Virus record (IMG/VR): IMGVR_UViG_3300000736_000002
Coordinates: 1 to 42,318 of that record
Length of the DNA: 42,318 bases
Origin: a virus
Reading direction: 5' to 3' (one strand)
Shown here: positions 1 through 8,363 of the stretch, piece by piece
Numbering within the stretch: position 1 is the first letter of the stretch
How the letters are laid out: each line of letters opens with the position of its first letter
Program-made: the position numbers and the translations under genes
The notes under the pieces: model-generated
Database searches by the model: none
What the model was told of the DNA's origin: nothing
The model's input: the letters and a program-made list of their open reading frames with translations, nothing else

Positions 1-214
1 GAGCCGTTACCTTGCTTGTTGCTGTATCACAGCTATGCCTTGCCCGGAATGACTTACGGGCTGCATCGCTATAATTATGGCCGTATCCTTCGGCTCCGTA
101 GTGAATCAGCTTCTCCTTGCCGCCTTCACACCCTTTGACCATACGCTTCTTCCCTGGCTTGGTGGATGGCCTTGGCTTATTGCAAGGCATTTGAGCTTTA
201 TCAACACGTTTCAT
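1..214 (-). CDS. Small basic phage protein, 3' end cut by window
   Basis: The reading frame starts with ATG at 214-212 and stays open to base 1, so only the first 71 residues are visible. It overlaps the stop of the acidic gene upstream by ATGA, which supports this start. The product is rich in Lys, Arg and Gly, with a central GKEKLIHYGAEGYGHNYSD stretch and then SFRARHSCD. I recall the FRARHxC signature from small, often virion-associated proteins of Bacteroidota and other phages; the usual family continues with more Cys and Trp residues beyond this window. No enzymatic function can be assigned. Confidence 0.75.
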   Translation of the reverse strand, partial: MKRVDKAQMPCNKPRPSTKPGKKRMVKGCEGGKEKLIHYGAEGYGHNYSDAARKSFRARHSCDTATSKVTA

Positions 215-429
215 GAGCCGCAATTTAAGCACTCGTCCGGATTCTCTATATTGCAAGAAGGAACCTTCATGTTCTCAAGTTGCTCAAACCATTCCTTGTC
301 AATAGCGTCAAAATCATCCTCTTCCTCCTCTTGCTCAATGAGGTCTAGCTCTTCGGGCAACAAGTCGTCTTCTTCGTTAAACATAGTTTGGTGTTTAGTC
401 AATACAATAACCAAAATAGGTTCAGTCAA
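211..429 (-). CDS. Very acidic small protein of unknown function
   Basis: The frame encodes 72 residues from 429, but the second Met (ATG at 384-382, giving 57 residues starting MFNEEDDLLPEE) is an equally good start and gives a more typical N-terminus. The protein is dominated by Glu and Asp, with an EQEEEEDDFD run, and ends with a cluster of three Cys residues (C-x8-C-x2-C), which could bind metal. Its stop overlaps the next gene by ATGA and it follows the endolysin by 7 bases, so it belongs to the lysis/late unit. Function not recognised. Confidence 0.6.
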   Translation of the reverse strand: MTEPILVIVLTKHQTMFNEEDDLLPEELDLIEQEEEEDDFDAIDKEWFEQLENMKVPSCNIENPDECLNCGS

Positions 430-436
430 GTTCCCG

Positions 437-1027
437 TTAGGATAACTCGATCTTGTACCTTGTGGTCAAAACGGACCGTTCCTCCAGTCCCTTGATGCCA
501 CCATTGACCTTCTTTGTCACAGCAAAGATAGTGGACTTATTTACCCCCTTGTCACAGATTTCGTTTAAGTCGTTGACATCCCAAAACCAGGCCGCTGATA
601 GCAAAGGGTGCTTAGTTGCTACCAAGTCTGGGTTAAGCACGATGTCATCGTCCACGAACTTGTCAAAGGTCTTGTAGTTGTTCTTCCCGGTCAGTTGGAT
701 GTAGCCCCGGCCTCTGAATCGGAATCCATCTCCGGAGGCTTCATTGCCATTCCCCATCCGGTTAGCGTAGACAAGATTGGCAATCTTCTCAGGGTTACGG
801 GCGTACTTGGAGATGTCTTTGTCCTTGAAGTACTTGCTGAAGCGTTTCTTCAGCCCTACATCGGAGTAGTTGGTGTTCTCCGTGGTGAACTTGAATCCAC
901 CGCTTTCGTGGTGGCATTGCCCGAGGAAGTGTGCTAATCGCTCGGGTGTATTGATGCCGAACTTGGACATTACGTACCAAAGTTCGGCTTTTACCTTGTC
1001 GGGTATGCTTAGGTCGTCTAGGTTCAT
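437..1027 (-). CDS. Endolysin, glycoside hydrolase family 19 (chitinase-like)
   Basis: The 196-residue protein is a single GH19 domain that would cleave the glycan backbone of peptidoglycan at the end of infection. Diagnostic features are AHFLGQCHHESGGF with catalytic acid Glu41, the second acidic residue Glu50 in TTENTNYSD, the substrate-cleft motif GRGYIQLTGKNNY near residues 105-117 and KKVNGG near the C-terminus. There is no signal peptide, so it should depend on a holin for release. It overlaps the coiled-coil membrane protein upstream by ATGA (1024-1027), which fits a lysis cassette. The family call is secure; the exact bond cleaved is inferred from relatives. Confidence 0.92.
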   Translation of the reverse strand: MNLDDLSIPDKVKAELWYVMSKFGINTPERLAHFLGQCHHESGGFKFTTENTNYSDVGLKKRFSKYFKDKDISKYARNPEKIANLVYANRMGNGNEASGDGFRFRGRGYIQLTGKNNYKTFDKFVDDDIVLNPDLVATKHPLLSAAWFWDVNDLNEICDKGVNKSTIFAVTKKVNGGIKGLEERSVLTTRYKIELS

Positions 1028-1296
1028 TTATTGAGCAATCTTTTCAACTCAATGTTTTCTGATTCAATCTTTCGGACATGGGTTTCCATTTCGTCAAGTT
1101 TCTCTCGAAGTGCTTGTATTTCCCTTCTCATTGCCTCTATTTCCAGCTTTTGGGCTTCTGCTGTTTCTTGCCACATGGCAAGAACTGCTTTGGCGTTTTG
1201 TATCTCTGCAGATTCCTTTTGGATTTTACCGCCGGTGAGCCATCCAATGACTCCCGCAATGACTGCGGTTACTGATTCGGAAATCGGGAAGTCCAT
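1024..1296 (-). CDS. Holin-like membrane protein with coiled coil
   Basis: This 90-residue protein has one hydrophobic segment at residues 8-22 (VTAVIAGVIGWLTGG) followed by a long charged helix from about residue 25 to the end with heptad-like Leu/Ile/Met spacing, predicted coiled coil. Such a short membrane anchor plus coiled coil directly ahead of the endolysin gene, with a 4-base overlap, suggests a holin or another lysis accessory protein such as an i-spanin. There is no sequence motif proving holin activity, so the functional call is by context. Confidence 0.6.
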   Translation of the reverse strand: MDFPISESVTAVIAGVIGWLTGGKIQKESAEIQNAKAVLAMWQETAEAQKLEIEAMRREIQALREKLDEMETHVRKIESENIELKRLLNK

Positions 1297-1308
1297 TTTG
1301 TCTTTGTT

Positions 1309-2631
1309 TTATAAAGTAGTTAGCGCTTGGAGTTGGTCGTTGGTTAAGCGAGTGGTGTAGAGGGCAGCAGCACGGATGAAGTCGTTGAGTGAACCGTAGT
1401 TTGCATTTGACACAACGGCTTGAGTTAAAGAACCCGTCGGATAATCGGTTGCATTCGCGCTTGTTCCTCTTGACACTCCATTGATGTAAAGAGCGTAATC
1501 TCCACTTTTATAACCTAAGGCCAGTTTATAGATACCAACCGCATTTGTCGTTGTTGTAATGATGTTGACTGCTGAAGTTGATGTTTTCTTGATACTCACC
1601 CTAAAAGCCCCTGTTGCGAGTTTTGAGATTGCGATGTATTCGCCCGTTCCACCAACGTCTAAAACAAAGACGCTCCCAAGAATCAACCTTTGCATATCCA
1701 CCTCCACATAAATCGTCCCCTCGGTCTGCCCGATGCAACCGCTGACTGCACCTGATAGGGTTATCACGTCTGCGTTGCGTGTTCCCGATGCGGTTGTTGT
1801 GGGGATGTAGGAGGTGGCTACGGAGCCTGTTTCGGTCTGCGCTCCCCATCCGTAAAGGACATCCGTTATGGTTCCAGCAAAGGGTTGCGCACGAGGATCA
1901 CCACTTGCGGTTATTAAAACAGCGGTGAATCCATTTTCAGTGCCATTGCTTGTGCAAGTAGCCGTAAAACTACACCGATACCAACCGTTGCCATAATTTT
2001 CAATTCTTGCGGCCCTATTGGTGTCTGCCGTGCCACCACTTGCAACGACTGCACCTGCTTGTAAATCAAAATTCGCAAAACCATTTTGCGAAAACCTTGC
2101 CACTGGGTAAGTTAATTGAACGTACCTTCCAGCATTACCTGTTCCTTGCTTAAAAAAAGCACTTGCTGTATAGACCGTACTGCCTGTAAAACTTGCAGAA
2201 TTCTCGCTACCAACCTTTAGGTGTGTTGCGCTCCCGCTCGTTGGACTGATTGCATTGGCCGTGTATGTTCCTAAGGGGTCAATCGTTCCTGTGGTCGCTG
2301 TTACCGTTGTAACGTTTGCCGTTGCGTCATCACGCCAACCATTTGCAAGCCAGTTTTGGCTTTGAACGATTAAATTCGTTCCACTCGGCTCCACCAAGAG
2401 AGCAGGGCATCCAGCCGTTCCACCGCTGGTGTAGTAGTCTAAACGAGGCACGCCACTTGCAACACTCTCAATCAGGCCGTTCGCATTAAACCTTGTTGCC
2501 GTAGTTGCACGAGTAACATTGAAGTCCCCCGATGAACCGAGAACAACGCCAGCCGAAGTTGTAGCGATTTGGGTGTAGAGTTTGCCCGTCTTAAATCGAG
2601 CAGGCACAAGGATAAGCGATGGTGTGGGCAT
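1309..2631 (-). CDS. Tail fibre / receptor-binding protein with lectin-like C-terminus
   Basis: The 440-residue protein is rich in Thr, Ser, Gly and Ala and of low charge, as in fibre proteins. It opens with a segment (about residues 1-90) containing GSSGDFNVTRATTATRFNANG and ending in LLVEPSGTNLI, a pattern I associate with phage head-spike and fibre proteins. A middle jelly-roll-like region follows (about 95-270, including YGNGWYRCSF). The final 150 residues resemble a LamG/concanavalin-A-like lectin domain (GTIYVEVDMQR, ALGYKSGDYALYINGV, FIRAAALYTTRLTNDQL). It probably recognises host surface glycans. The lysis genes lie immediately downstream. Confidence 0.75.
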   Translation of the reverse strand: MPTPSLILVPARFKTGKLYTQIATTSAGVVLGSSGDFNVTRATTATRFNANGLIESVASGVPRLDYYTSGGTAGCPALLVEPSGTNLIVQSQNWLANGWRDDATANVTTVTATTGTIDPLGTYTANAISPTSGSATHLKVGSENSASFTGSTVYTASAFFKQGTGNAGRYVQLTYPVARFSQNGFANFDLQAGAVVASGGTADTNRAARIENYGNGWYRCSFTATCTSNGTENGFTAVLITASGDPRAQPFAGTITDVLYGWGAQTETGSVATSYIPTTTASGTRNADVITLSGAVSGCIGQTEGTIYVEVDMQRLILGSVFVLDVGGTGEYIAISKLATGAFRVSIKKTSTSAVNIITTTTNAVGIYKLALGYKSGDYALYINGVSRGTSANATDYPTGSLTQAVVSNANYGSLNDFIRAAALYTTRLTNDQLQALTTL

Positions 2632-2633
2632 TC

Positions 2634-2837
2634 TTAGAAGTTGTAGATTGCAGCAAAGCGGGTGAACAGACAGTCATTTACGGCTGATTCTGGGTCAAGT
2701 GCTCCATCAGCCGTCGCACGGGCATTGAAGTCGTTCCACGCCTGCTGCGCAGGACTTATGAGCAACGCAAAGGTTGTGTGCGCTCTACGACCCCTTAGAG
2801 CCCTGCCATTGATATTCCCATTAACCCTCGTAGGCAT
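2634..2837 (-). CDS. Small protein between virion genes, unknown function
   Basis: The 67-residue frame overlaps the start region of the upstream virion gene's 3' end by 17 bases and ends 2 bases before the tail-fibre start, so it sits in a translationally coupled set. It is basic at the N-terminus (RVNGNINGRALRGRR) and has an alpha-helical looking centre (SPAQQAWNDFNARATADGALDPESAVND). No family is recognised; position suggests a tail-fibre accessory or other minor virion protein. Confidence 0.6.
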   Translation of the reverse strand: MPTRVNGNINGRALRGRRAHTTFALLISPAQQAWNDFNARATADGALDPESAVNDCLFTRFAAIYNF

Positions 2838-3378
2838 CGGTCATTAACTCAATCTGAAACTGCTGACTATCAATTGGCGTAAAAGCACCTAAAGACTCAA
2901 GGATACCAACCAAAGTGCCCGTTAAAGGAAACTCTTGGCGAATTCCCGGACCGGGTGCTCCTGAAACCACAGGCGCCAAAGACCGCTGAAAACAAAGCCT
3001 AGCCGTGTCAACAATACTTAATGATCCACTAGCCGTGTTAATCCAGGTTGTGAAGTTGATGTACCCAACATATTTAGCGGCATCTGCGTAGGCAATGACC
3101 ATGGGAGCATTATCCCCCACCGTGGTACCCGCAGATAGGGTTTCGCCCGAAGCAAGGGTGTACAAGTGCAACCTAAGACCCGAAGATATGCCCGAGGCGT
3201 TGGTGTTTGTGAAAATCTTCGCCTTGGTGACATAGCCATTTCCAAACATGGTTTCGGCAAGTCCCAAAAACACAGACCCTGTATTGGTAGTACCAGTGGT
3301 CGTTGTAATCCGGTCGTTGGCCGAATAAGCCGTTGTTCCAGTTGGCCTTGTAATCGTGACCGTAGAAATGCGAATCAT
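2821..3378 (-). CDS. Putative minor virion protein
   Basis: The 185-residue product is Thr/Gly/Ser-rich with few charges and appears to be all beta. Its N-terminus (ITRPTGTTAYSANDRI) resembles proteins found next to tail fibres in environmental podoviruses. It is the first gene after a strong terminator-like structure (3446-3512), so it begins a separate transcription unit that continues through the fibre and lysis genes. The role is inferred from composition and place only. Confidence 0.6.
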   Translation of the reverse strand: MIRISTVTITRPTGTTAYSANDRITTTTGTTNTGSVFLGLAETMFGNGYVTKAKIFTNTNASGISSGLRLHLYTLASGETLSAGTTVGDNAPMVIAYADAAKYVGYINFTTWINTASGSLSIVDTARLCFQRSLAPVVSGAPGPGIRQEFPLTGTLVGILESLGAFTPIDSQQFQIELMTDAYEG

Positions 3379-3445
3379 AATGAGTTATTTAATCACTCAT
3401 TCAACAAAAAAGCAGACTATGCCGTTCGCAAGTCCCAAAAGCAAA

Positions 3446-3512
3446 AGCCCCCACCCATCAAGACCCCGACTGAAAACGAAACCAAAAAGGTCGGGACTGA
3501 AAGGCAGGGGCT
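3446..3512 (-). terminator. Nested stem-loop terminator after the glycosyltransferase gene
   Basis: On the minus strand an outer stem AGCCCC...GGGGCT (3507-3512 with 3446-3451) encloses an inner stem of CCCGAC (3465-3470) with GTCGGG (3490-3495), and is followed by TTTTGCTTTT. It sits in the 170-base gap between the glycosyltransferase stop (3549) and the virion gene start (3378). It most likely ends the replication-side transcript, with the virion/lysis genes transcribed separately. Confidence 0.6.
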
Positions 3513-3548
3513 GAATATCCGTGCTACTGATGCAAATATAATACTGCT

Positions 3549-4646
3549 TTATGCAGTTTTGGACTTGTTTTGACAAATATTTTTGTAAATCTCTACCCTT
3601 TTAGGGAATACTTTCTTGTAGTCAAAGTCCCTCATGATTGTTTTATGGAGGTTCTTGGCCAACTCATCACGCATGTCCTTGTCGTTGATCAGCATCTTGG
3701 TGTACCGGTACCAGGCATTGGACTCCTTCTCGCCAACAAGTAATCCGTTGACATTGTGCTTGATAACATCTTCGTACTGAGGTATCTTGGAACAAATCAG
3801 AGGTTTATGCATATAACCTGCCTCAACGCACTTTAACTCAGAACGATAATGGTTGAATTTGTCACCTCTAAGTGGGGCATAACACACGTCCACCTCGTTA
3901 TACCCATAGGCGTACTCATAAACGCTCATAGCGTTAATTCTAGCATAGTTGCTATTTCGGTAACCATTGGTAAAAACATTCTCGTAAGCCTGGTAGGCCG
4001 GGTTGTCGTTCCAGCCAGCGCATACGATTAGATACCGGTCATTAAGCGACCGATCCCGGTACAGCGACTTCATGGACTCAGCCATAAGGGCAACGTCCGG
4101 GATGTGCTGTGCACCCCCGAACCAACCGAACCGAACCTTCTCAGACTCCGTAGGACGGGCTACAAACGCATCAATGCCCTCCGGGTAGGGGACATTGGAC
4201 ACGATGCTCACATTCGCGTTGATAGGCTTTATACGCTCTTGGAGGTATGAGGTGGTACAGAACACGTGGTCAACACACTCAATGCTCTTAGCGAGCTTGT
4301 GGGGCAGATTCTGGGTCTTGTAGGACTGATACATATGGTGGTCCGATGGGAGCACCCAGTAGTCGTCATAGTCCAAGATAACCTTGGCACCATGGGATCG
4401 CAAAGTGTTATAGAAGTCTTCTATCTCCTTGTCGGTCCCCAAGACGAGGTTCCTGGACGCTAGGAAGATGTCTACCGTTTGGACATGCTCGTCCTCAAGG
4501 CTTGGTATCTGCTTGAAGTTCGTCAGCAGAAAGTCCTTCTCGTGTTCCTTCTGGAGCCACAGGTTGGGCATCGCTAGACGATACAAACTCGCCCCCGTCT
4601 CCTCCTGGCTGAATATCGTCCCCAGGTGTATCTTTCCGTCCTTCAT
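3549..4646 (-). CDS. GT-B type glycosyltransferase (GT4-like)
   Basis: The 365-residue protein has the two-domain organisation of GT-B glycosyltransferases. The N-terminal half starts LGTIFSQEETGASLYRLAMP, typical of the acceptor domain opening, and includes VILDYDDYW and DHVFCTTSYL. The C-terminal half has the nucleotide-sugar side: RFGWFGGAQHIPDV, RYLIVCAGW, VDVCYAPLRGDKFNHYRSELKCVEAGYMHKPLICS with the conserved E-x-G segment, and VNGLLVGEKESNAWY. It would transfer a sugar to phage DNA, a virion protein or a host glycan; the acceptor cannot be read from sequence. Its first 152 bases overlap the preceding gene in another frame. Confidence 0.82.
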   Translation of the reverse strand: MKDGKIHLGTIFSQEETGASLYRLAMPNLWLQKEHEKDFLLTNFKQIPSLEDEHVQTVDIFLASRNLVLGTDKEIEDFYNTLRSHGAKVILDYDDYWVLPSDHHMYQSYKTQNLPHKLAKSIECVDHVFCTTSYLQERIKPINANVSIVSNVPYPEGIDAFVARPTESEKVRFGWFGGAQHIPDVALMAESMKSLYRDRSLNDRYLIVCAGWNDNPAYQAYENVFTNGYRNSNYARINAMSVYEYAYGYNEVDVCYAPLRGDKFNHYRSELKCVEAGYMHKPLICSKIPQYEDVIKHNVNGLLVGEKESNAWYRYTKMLINDKDMRDELAKNLHKTIMRDFDYKKVFPKRVEIYKNICQNKSKTA

Positions 4647-4896
4647 TTTTCTGAATCTGCCCCAATAACTCCAAAAACTTGTTTTGGTTCGGAGCGAGTT
4701 CAGACCATCCGGTCTTGATATACTTGTAGGCTTGCTTTACCAAGTTGTATCGCGTGGAGTACTTGCCCTGCTTGGGATCCTTCTTGCCCCTTAGATACTC
4801 CTTTATCAACTTGTTGGCAGAACGACGTTCCTCGTGGAACATGTCATAGGCCATTCCTTCGGGCCTTTTGTGCATTATGTTAAAATTTGTCTCCAT
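4495..4896 (-). CDS. Conserved-type phage protein with disordered tail, overlaps glycosyltransferase
   Basis: The 133-residue frame begins with HKRPEGMAYDMFHEERRSANKLIKEYL, a helical opening I recognise from hypothetical proteins of Bacteroidota phages. After about residue 85 it turns into a low-complexity tail rich in Gly, Asp, Glu and Pro. That tail is the part encoded across the start of the glycosyltransferase gene (4495-4646). It overlaps the primase-helicase stop by 17 bases. Function unknown; it might be a replication accessory protein by position. Confidence 0.65.
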   Translation of the reverse strand: METNFNIMHKRPEGMAYDMFHEERRSANKLIKEYLRGKKDPKQGKYSTRYNLVKQAYKYIKTGWSELAPNQNKFLELLGQIQKNEGRKDTPGDDIQPGGDGGEFVSSSDAQPVAPEGTREGLSADELQADTKP

Positions 4897-6745
4897 TTAG
4901 GTATTTATTTTTTACTTTGAACTCTAATGTTGCTGGTTCTAGTCCGGAAGATTCCATCATCAACGTGTTGCTATCAAAGTTATAAACTACATTGATAGTT
5001 TCTCCCGAATCTCTTTTATCAAATAACCTTAGGTAACCCAAATCGTTCCTATAAACAATATCGTCACCATTGGTTCTTTCGTTGTCAACAATCAGACTGC
5101 ACGAAATAAAGATATCTGCGTTGTCATAAATCTTACCACTACCCCGTAAGTAGGGAGTCAGATCCCTCGTGTGCTTGGGGACATCCTTAGTTACGTGGAC
5201 CAAGGCGATAATGGGAATGTTCATCTCGTTGGCCAAGTACTTCAGCTCACGGGTATGCTTTTCCGCAGAGTCCTTCTCCCCTCCCGTGTCCATCATCATA
5301 GAAAGACCATCAACGACAAGCATATCAATGCTGCCATAGGCGTTCTCCACCTGCTCAATGATGCTACGGTAGTGCCCCGAATTAGCGGCCAACTTGTAAT
5401 CCACGATGATGCGCTTACTGAAATCGTCCTTCAGCATCTCTTGGACCTTCCTAGTCGCCTCCTCTTGGTCTAAGGCGTAGAGTTCCTTGAACTCATCCCA
5501 AAGTTTTCTAGATGCAAATCCCGATCGGTACATATTAACACTCCGCTTGAGGAACTGCGTCTTGGACATCTCTTGGTTGTTGTAGATACCCCTCATGCCC
5601 ATGCGAGCATTGTTGAAGAGAATCTCTTGGGCGTAGATGGATTTCTTGGTTCCGCCCTGACCGGCAACGACAATCAACTTGCCCTTTAGGTCACCACGAA
5701 TCAACTCGTTGAACTCATTGAACACCAAGTCGTAGTTGCCACTCTTCTCGTCCAAAGCATTAAGGATGTCGGGGATTTGCTCATGGAGAGCAAACCAAGT
5801 CTTTACGCCCGTGTCTGCCGTTGCTTTGGCTTTAGTGCGGCTCTGAGCAGAACGAACTAGGTTGTAGAGCTCTTTGTCATCCAATGGAGTACCGGTGGCG
5901 ATGTTGATGCCCGACACGATTCTTAGGATGTCCTGAAACTTGAGTTCGCTCTTGTCAAACAAGGCACAAGCCTGCTTAAATAGGGAGTTGTTTCTCTCCC
6001 CGGCTGAAGGCACGGAGAAGAGCCCTTCCTTGTCCATTGGCTTGCGATCGGAAATCTCGTGGCTGAAGTCATCCACATAGCTGGAGTACTCCCAAGCCTC
6101 CACCAAGTTCTTGTTGGGCCTTGCGGAGCTAATCTCCGCATCAAAGCGGAAAATAGGACTGGGAGACTCGGCATAGAAGGAAATCTCCTCAATGCTCTGC
6201 ACGATGAAGTCCTCGTACTTGACGCCGCTCTTGTACAAACCGCTGTCCGGATGGCGAGAGTTGATAGCACGGAAAGCCCTGTTGGGGTTGTATATGCCGT
6301 GGTCAACGCTTGAGATGCCCTCCGTAAGGGTAAAGACGAGCTTTTTAATCTTGTCCGGCAAGTCTGCCGATGGCTTAAAGCCACCGAACAGGTTGGAATG
6401 CAGTCCTACGTGGAAGCCTTTCTTCCCGGAGAAGCAGATGTAAATCTGCTTGGGATCGACAAGGTACTCCGATATGAGCCTTTTGACGAAAGCCTTGGAC
6501 TGATTGAATGCTTCTTCAACATCGACGTTGTCAATGTCCACCCAAAGGATGTTCATGTAAAACTCACCTCGGTAGCCCTTTACAGAGCCATTGACCGAAA
6601 AGTGGTTCCGGATAGACTCCCCGTACTGAAACAGGGATGTGTAGCGTTCGTGGTCGCAGGATTCGTACCCTATGTCCTCAAGATGAACAATTTGGGCGTT
6701 CTTGTTTCGGCTCTGAATAGAGCCATCGATTAGTTCTGTGTACAT
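4880..6745 (-). CDS. Bifunctional AEP primase and RecA/DnaB-like helicase
   Basis: The 621-residue protein joins two replication activities. The N-terminal half is an archaeo-eukaryotic-type primase: the metal-binding DxD of LWVDIDN (about residue 70), the SGKKGFHVGLH motif (about 105-115) and the conserved block SVDHGIYNPNRAFRAINSRHP. The C-terminal half is a RecA-fold motor: a P-loop AGQGGTKKS near residue 362, NNQEMS, Walker B VVDGLSMM, and a downstream ALVHVTKD segment as in DnaB-type helicases. The P-loop has Lys where the usual Gly precedes the catalytic Lys. It probably primes and unwinds phage DNA. The -7 like box TATCTTTG lies at 6761-6768. Confidence 0.85.
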   Translation of the reverse strand: MYTELIDGSIQSRNKNAQIVHLEDIGYESCDHERYTSLFQYGESIRNHFSVNGSVKGYRGEFYMNILWVDIDNVDVEEAFNQSKAFVKRLISEYLVDPKQIYICFSGKKGFHVGLHSNLFGGFKPSADLPDKIKKLVFTLTEGISSVDHGIYNPNRAFRAINSRHPDSGLYKSGVKYEDFIVQSIEEISFYAESPSPIFRFDAEISSARPNKNLVEAWEYSSYVDDFSHEISDRKPMDKEGLFSVPSAGERNNSLFKQACALFDKSELKFQDILRIVSGINIATGTPLDDKELYNLVRSAQSRTKAKATADTGVKTWFALHEQIPDILNALDEKSGNYDLVFNEFNELIRGDLKGKLIVVAGQGGTKKSIYAQEILFNNARMGMRGIYNNQEMSKTQFLKRSVNMYRSGFASRKLWDEFKELYALDQEEATRKVQEMLKDDFSKRIIVDYKLAANSGHYRSIIEQVENAYGSIDMLVVDGLSMMMDTGGEKDSAEKHTRELKYLANEMNIPIIALVHVTKDVPKHTRDLTPYLRGSGKIYDNADIFISCSLIVDNERTNGDDIVYRNDLGYLRLFDKRDSGETINVVYNFDSNTLMMESSGLEPATLEFKVKNKYLNGDKF

Positions 6746-6769
6746 TTGGTTTCGTTTTCACAAAGATAA

Positions 6770-7681
6770 TCAATAAGGACGAGTGCAGGCGTAAAAATCG
6801 GAAATAATGGAAACTCGGTCTGAGCTAGGGGAGCCTTTCTTTTTATCCTGAATTCGCTGAACGGATAAGTCCATCCAATAACCTCCCAGGGGCTTAGGTT
6901 GCCTACCACGTTCCACGTGGAACCCTCCGACTCCACCATCCCATTCCTCCTTGTAGGTCGCAGTCCTCACTTGGTTCACATAGCGCTGCAGGATCAACTT
7001 GTTTCGAACGTCAAAGCGATGAACGACATTGACGTGGTGATACAACTCATGAACGTGCCCTTGCCAAGTGCAATCATAGCCCTCGACACTTGCGAGTATC
7101 CGTTGATCTGAAATTACTCCGCGTGTGACGGGGCCTCCCCCACCGGCTCCATGATAATAATGCATAACGAAGCAAGTCGTCTTGGGCTTTGTCTGCGACC
7201 TGTACTGCATTGATACGGAGACAACACCACCATAGCCGCCCACCTGCATGTTGGAGCCGTAAACATGGTTGGACATGTCAACAAAGCGCCGAAGGATGTC
7301 GGTTTCTTGGTGCTTGATAATGCCGGTTTCGTGGTTCCCATAGCCAATCAAAGCGATGTTGTGGACATACGGCGCAAACCACTCTACAGCTGTTTCCACG
7401 ATGGAGTCTAGGTACCGGGCGTTGTTGTGCTCCGGACGGATGTCGTCCTTACTCCTGCGTGGATCTCCCTTTCCTTGCATGCAGCACAGCATATCTCCGT
7501 TGATAATGATGATGGCGTTTCTTTTGACGGCTTCATCCAAGTGGTTCTTCAGTAAATCCCTATCGCAATGTGGGTTGTCCCAGTGAAGGTCGGAGATTAG
7601 GAGGAATTTCTCGGATGCGCCGACATTAATTGAGTGCACGTTTCTGCCGTGCCTTACGATGTCAATCTTTTTCTTTTCCAT
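6770..7681 (-). CDS. Calcineurin-like metallophosphoesterase
   Basis: The 303-residue protein carries the complete metal ligand set of the metallophosphoesterase superfamily: D31-x-H33 (ISDLHWDN), GD at 62-63 (NGDMLC), GNHE near residue 115 and GHVH near residue 213. The nearest functional comparison is SbcD/Mre11-type nucleases or phosphodiesterases encoded in phage replication blocks; substrate unknown. It lies between SSB and primase-helicase genes, which suggests a role in DNA processing. A Gly-rich loop (YYHGAGGGGPVTRG) between motifs is unusual. Confidence 0.82.
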   Translation of the reverse strand: MEKKKIDIVRHGRNVHSINVGASEKFLLISDLHWDNPHCDRDLLKNHLDEAVKRNAIIIINGDMLCCMQGKGDPRRSKDDIRPEHNNARYLDSIVETAVEWFAPYVHNIALIGYGNHETGIIKHQETDILRRFVDMSNHVYGSNMQVGGYGGVVSVSMQYRSQTKPKTTCFVMHYYHGAGGGGPVTRGVISDQRILASVEGYDCTWQGHVHELYHHVNVVHRFDVRNKLILQRYVNQVRTATYKEEWDGGVGGFHVERGRQPKPLGGYWMDLSVQRIQDKKKGSPSSDRVSIISDFYACTRPY

Positions 7682-7683
7682 TT

Positions 7684-8061
7684 TTATTGGTTGAATTTGT
7701 CTGAATAAGGATCTATTTGTGATGACAATCTATGGGTCATGCTTTGCTCATACATATCGGATACATATGTATTGTTTGATGGGGATTGATTAAGTTTAAT
7801 CCAGTGATTGACGATGACTCTGACACCTGCATACGATGGCAAAATAACCGTGTCAAGAATCCCCTCAAGCCAAACATGATCGTTTATTCTGCATTCTTTT
7901 GCGAAATCAGTAGCCGGAACTCCAAAGACGGCCACCTTGACATAATTTAGTTTGTTCTTTGATGTCACCCATGCCAACGTAAAAAACACACAGCCACTTT
8001 TTAGGGCAACTTGGTCCACAATGTTTCCTTTAATGGAAACATGGTTTGTAAATATACTCAT
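7684..8061 (-). CDS. Single-stranded DNA-binding protein, OB fold, without acidic tip
   Basis: The 125-residue protein fits the SSB pattern: SIFTNHVSIKGNIV opening strand, CVFFTLAWVTSKNKLNYVKVAVFG, then ATDFAKECRINDHVWLEGILD and YAGVRVIVNHWIKL. It would coat single-stranded phage DNA during replication and annealing. The C-terminus ends SDKFNQ and lacks the DDDIPF-like tip used by bacterial SSB to recruit partners; a separate small gene at 16609-16884 does carry such a tip. It abuts the next gene by ATGA-type overlap (8058-8061). Confidence 0.72.
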   Translation of the reverse strand: MSIFTNHVSIKGNIVDQVALKSGCVFFTLAWVTSKNKLNYVKVAVFGVPATDFAKECRINDHVWLEGILDTVILPSYAGVRVIVNHWIKLNQSPSNNTYVSDMYEQSMTHRLSSQIDPYSDKFNQ

Positions 8062-8363
8062 CCGAATAGACCTTTATCTTCTTTGGTAGCTGGCTGTTCG
8101 CCGTGATACAAATGGATTGGTTTGTCCTTGCCAACACTAGCGCAAAACCAATTAACCCAATCCTCGTATTGAGGAAGATGCTTATACCAAGATAGGTATT
8201 TGGGAGTCTTTTTATGAACGCGATAGTACCCTAAAACCATATCCTTAAATTGATCAGGAATGAGCATAATAATGAACTTTTCAGAAGAGTAAATTTTCTT
8301 CTTAGGCAAATTCTTGTTGGGATTTCCAACATCTATGTACATATTGTAATGCTGATTGCTCAT
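8058..8363 (-). CDS. Small basic protein of unknown function between SSB and sigma factor
   Basis: 101 residues, Lys- and Tyr-rich, with a cluster of aromatic residues (YYRVHKKTPKYLSWYKHLPQYEDWVNWF). It overlaps both neighbours by four bases, so it is translated with the sigma factor and SSB. No recognised domain. The coupling suggests a role in transcription switching or replication, but that is inference. Confidence 0.65.
   Translation of the reverse strand: MSNQHYNMYIDVGNPNKNLPKKKIYSSEKFIIMLIPDQFKDMVLGYYRVHKKTPKYLSWYKHLPQYEDWVNWFCASVGKDKPIHLYHGEQPATKEDKGLFG

Noticed and set aside
5923-6384. 153-codon minus-strand frame inside the primase region
   Set aside because: Shifted-frame product of the primase gene, rich in Arg, Ser and Thr with no recognisable pattern, unlike the nested methyltransferase frame.
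6761-6768. Promoter at the -7 like box before the primase-helicase gene (and similar boxes at 3533, 9780, 12938, 16912)
   Set aside because: The TAnnTTTG boxes are good, but no TTTG lies 17-21 bases upstream, so I did not annotate them as promoters.
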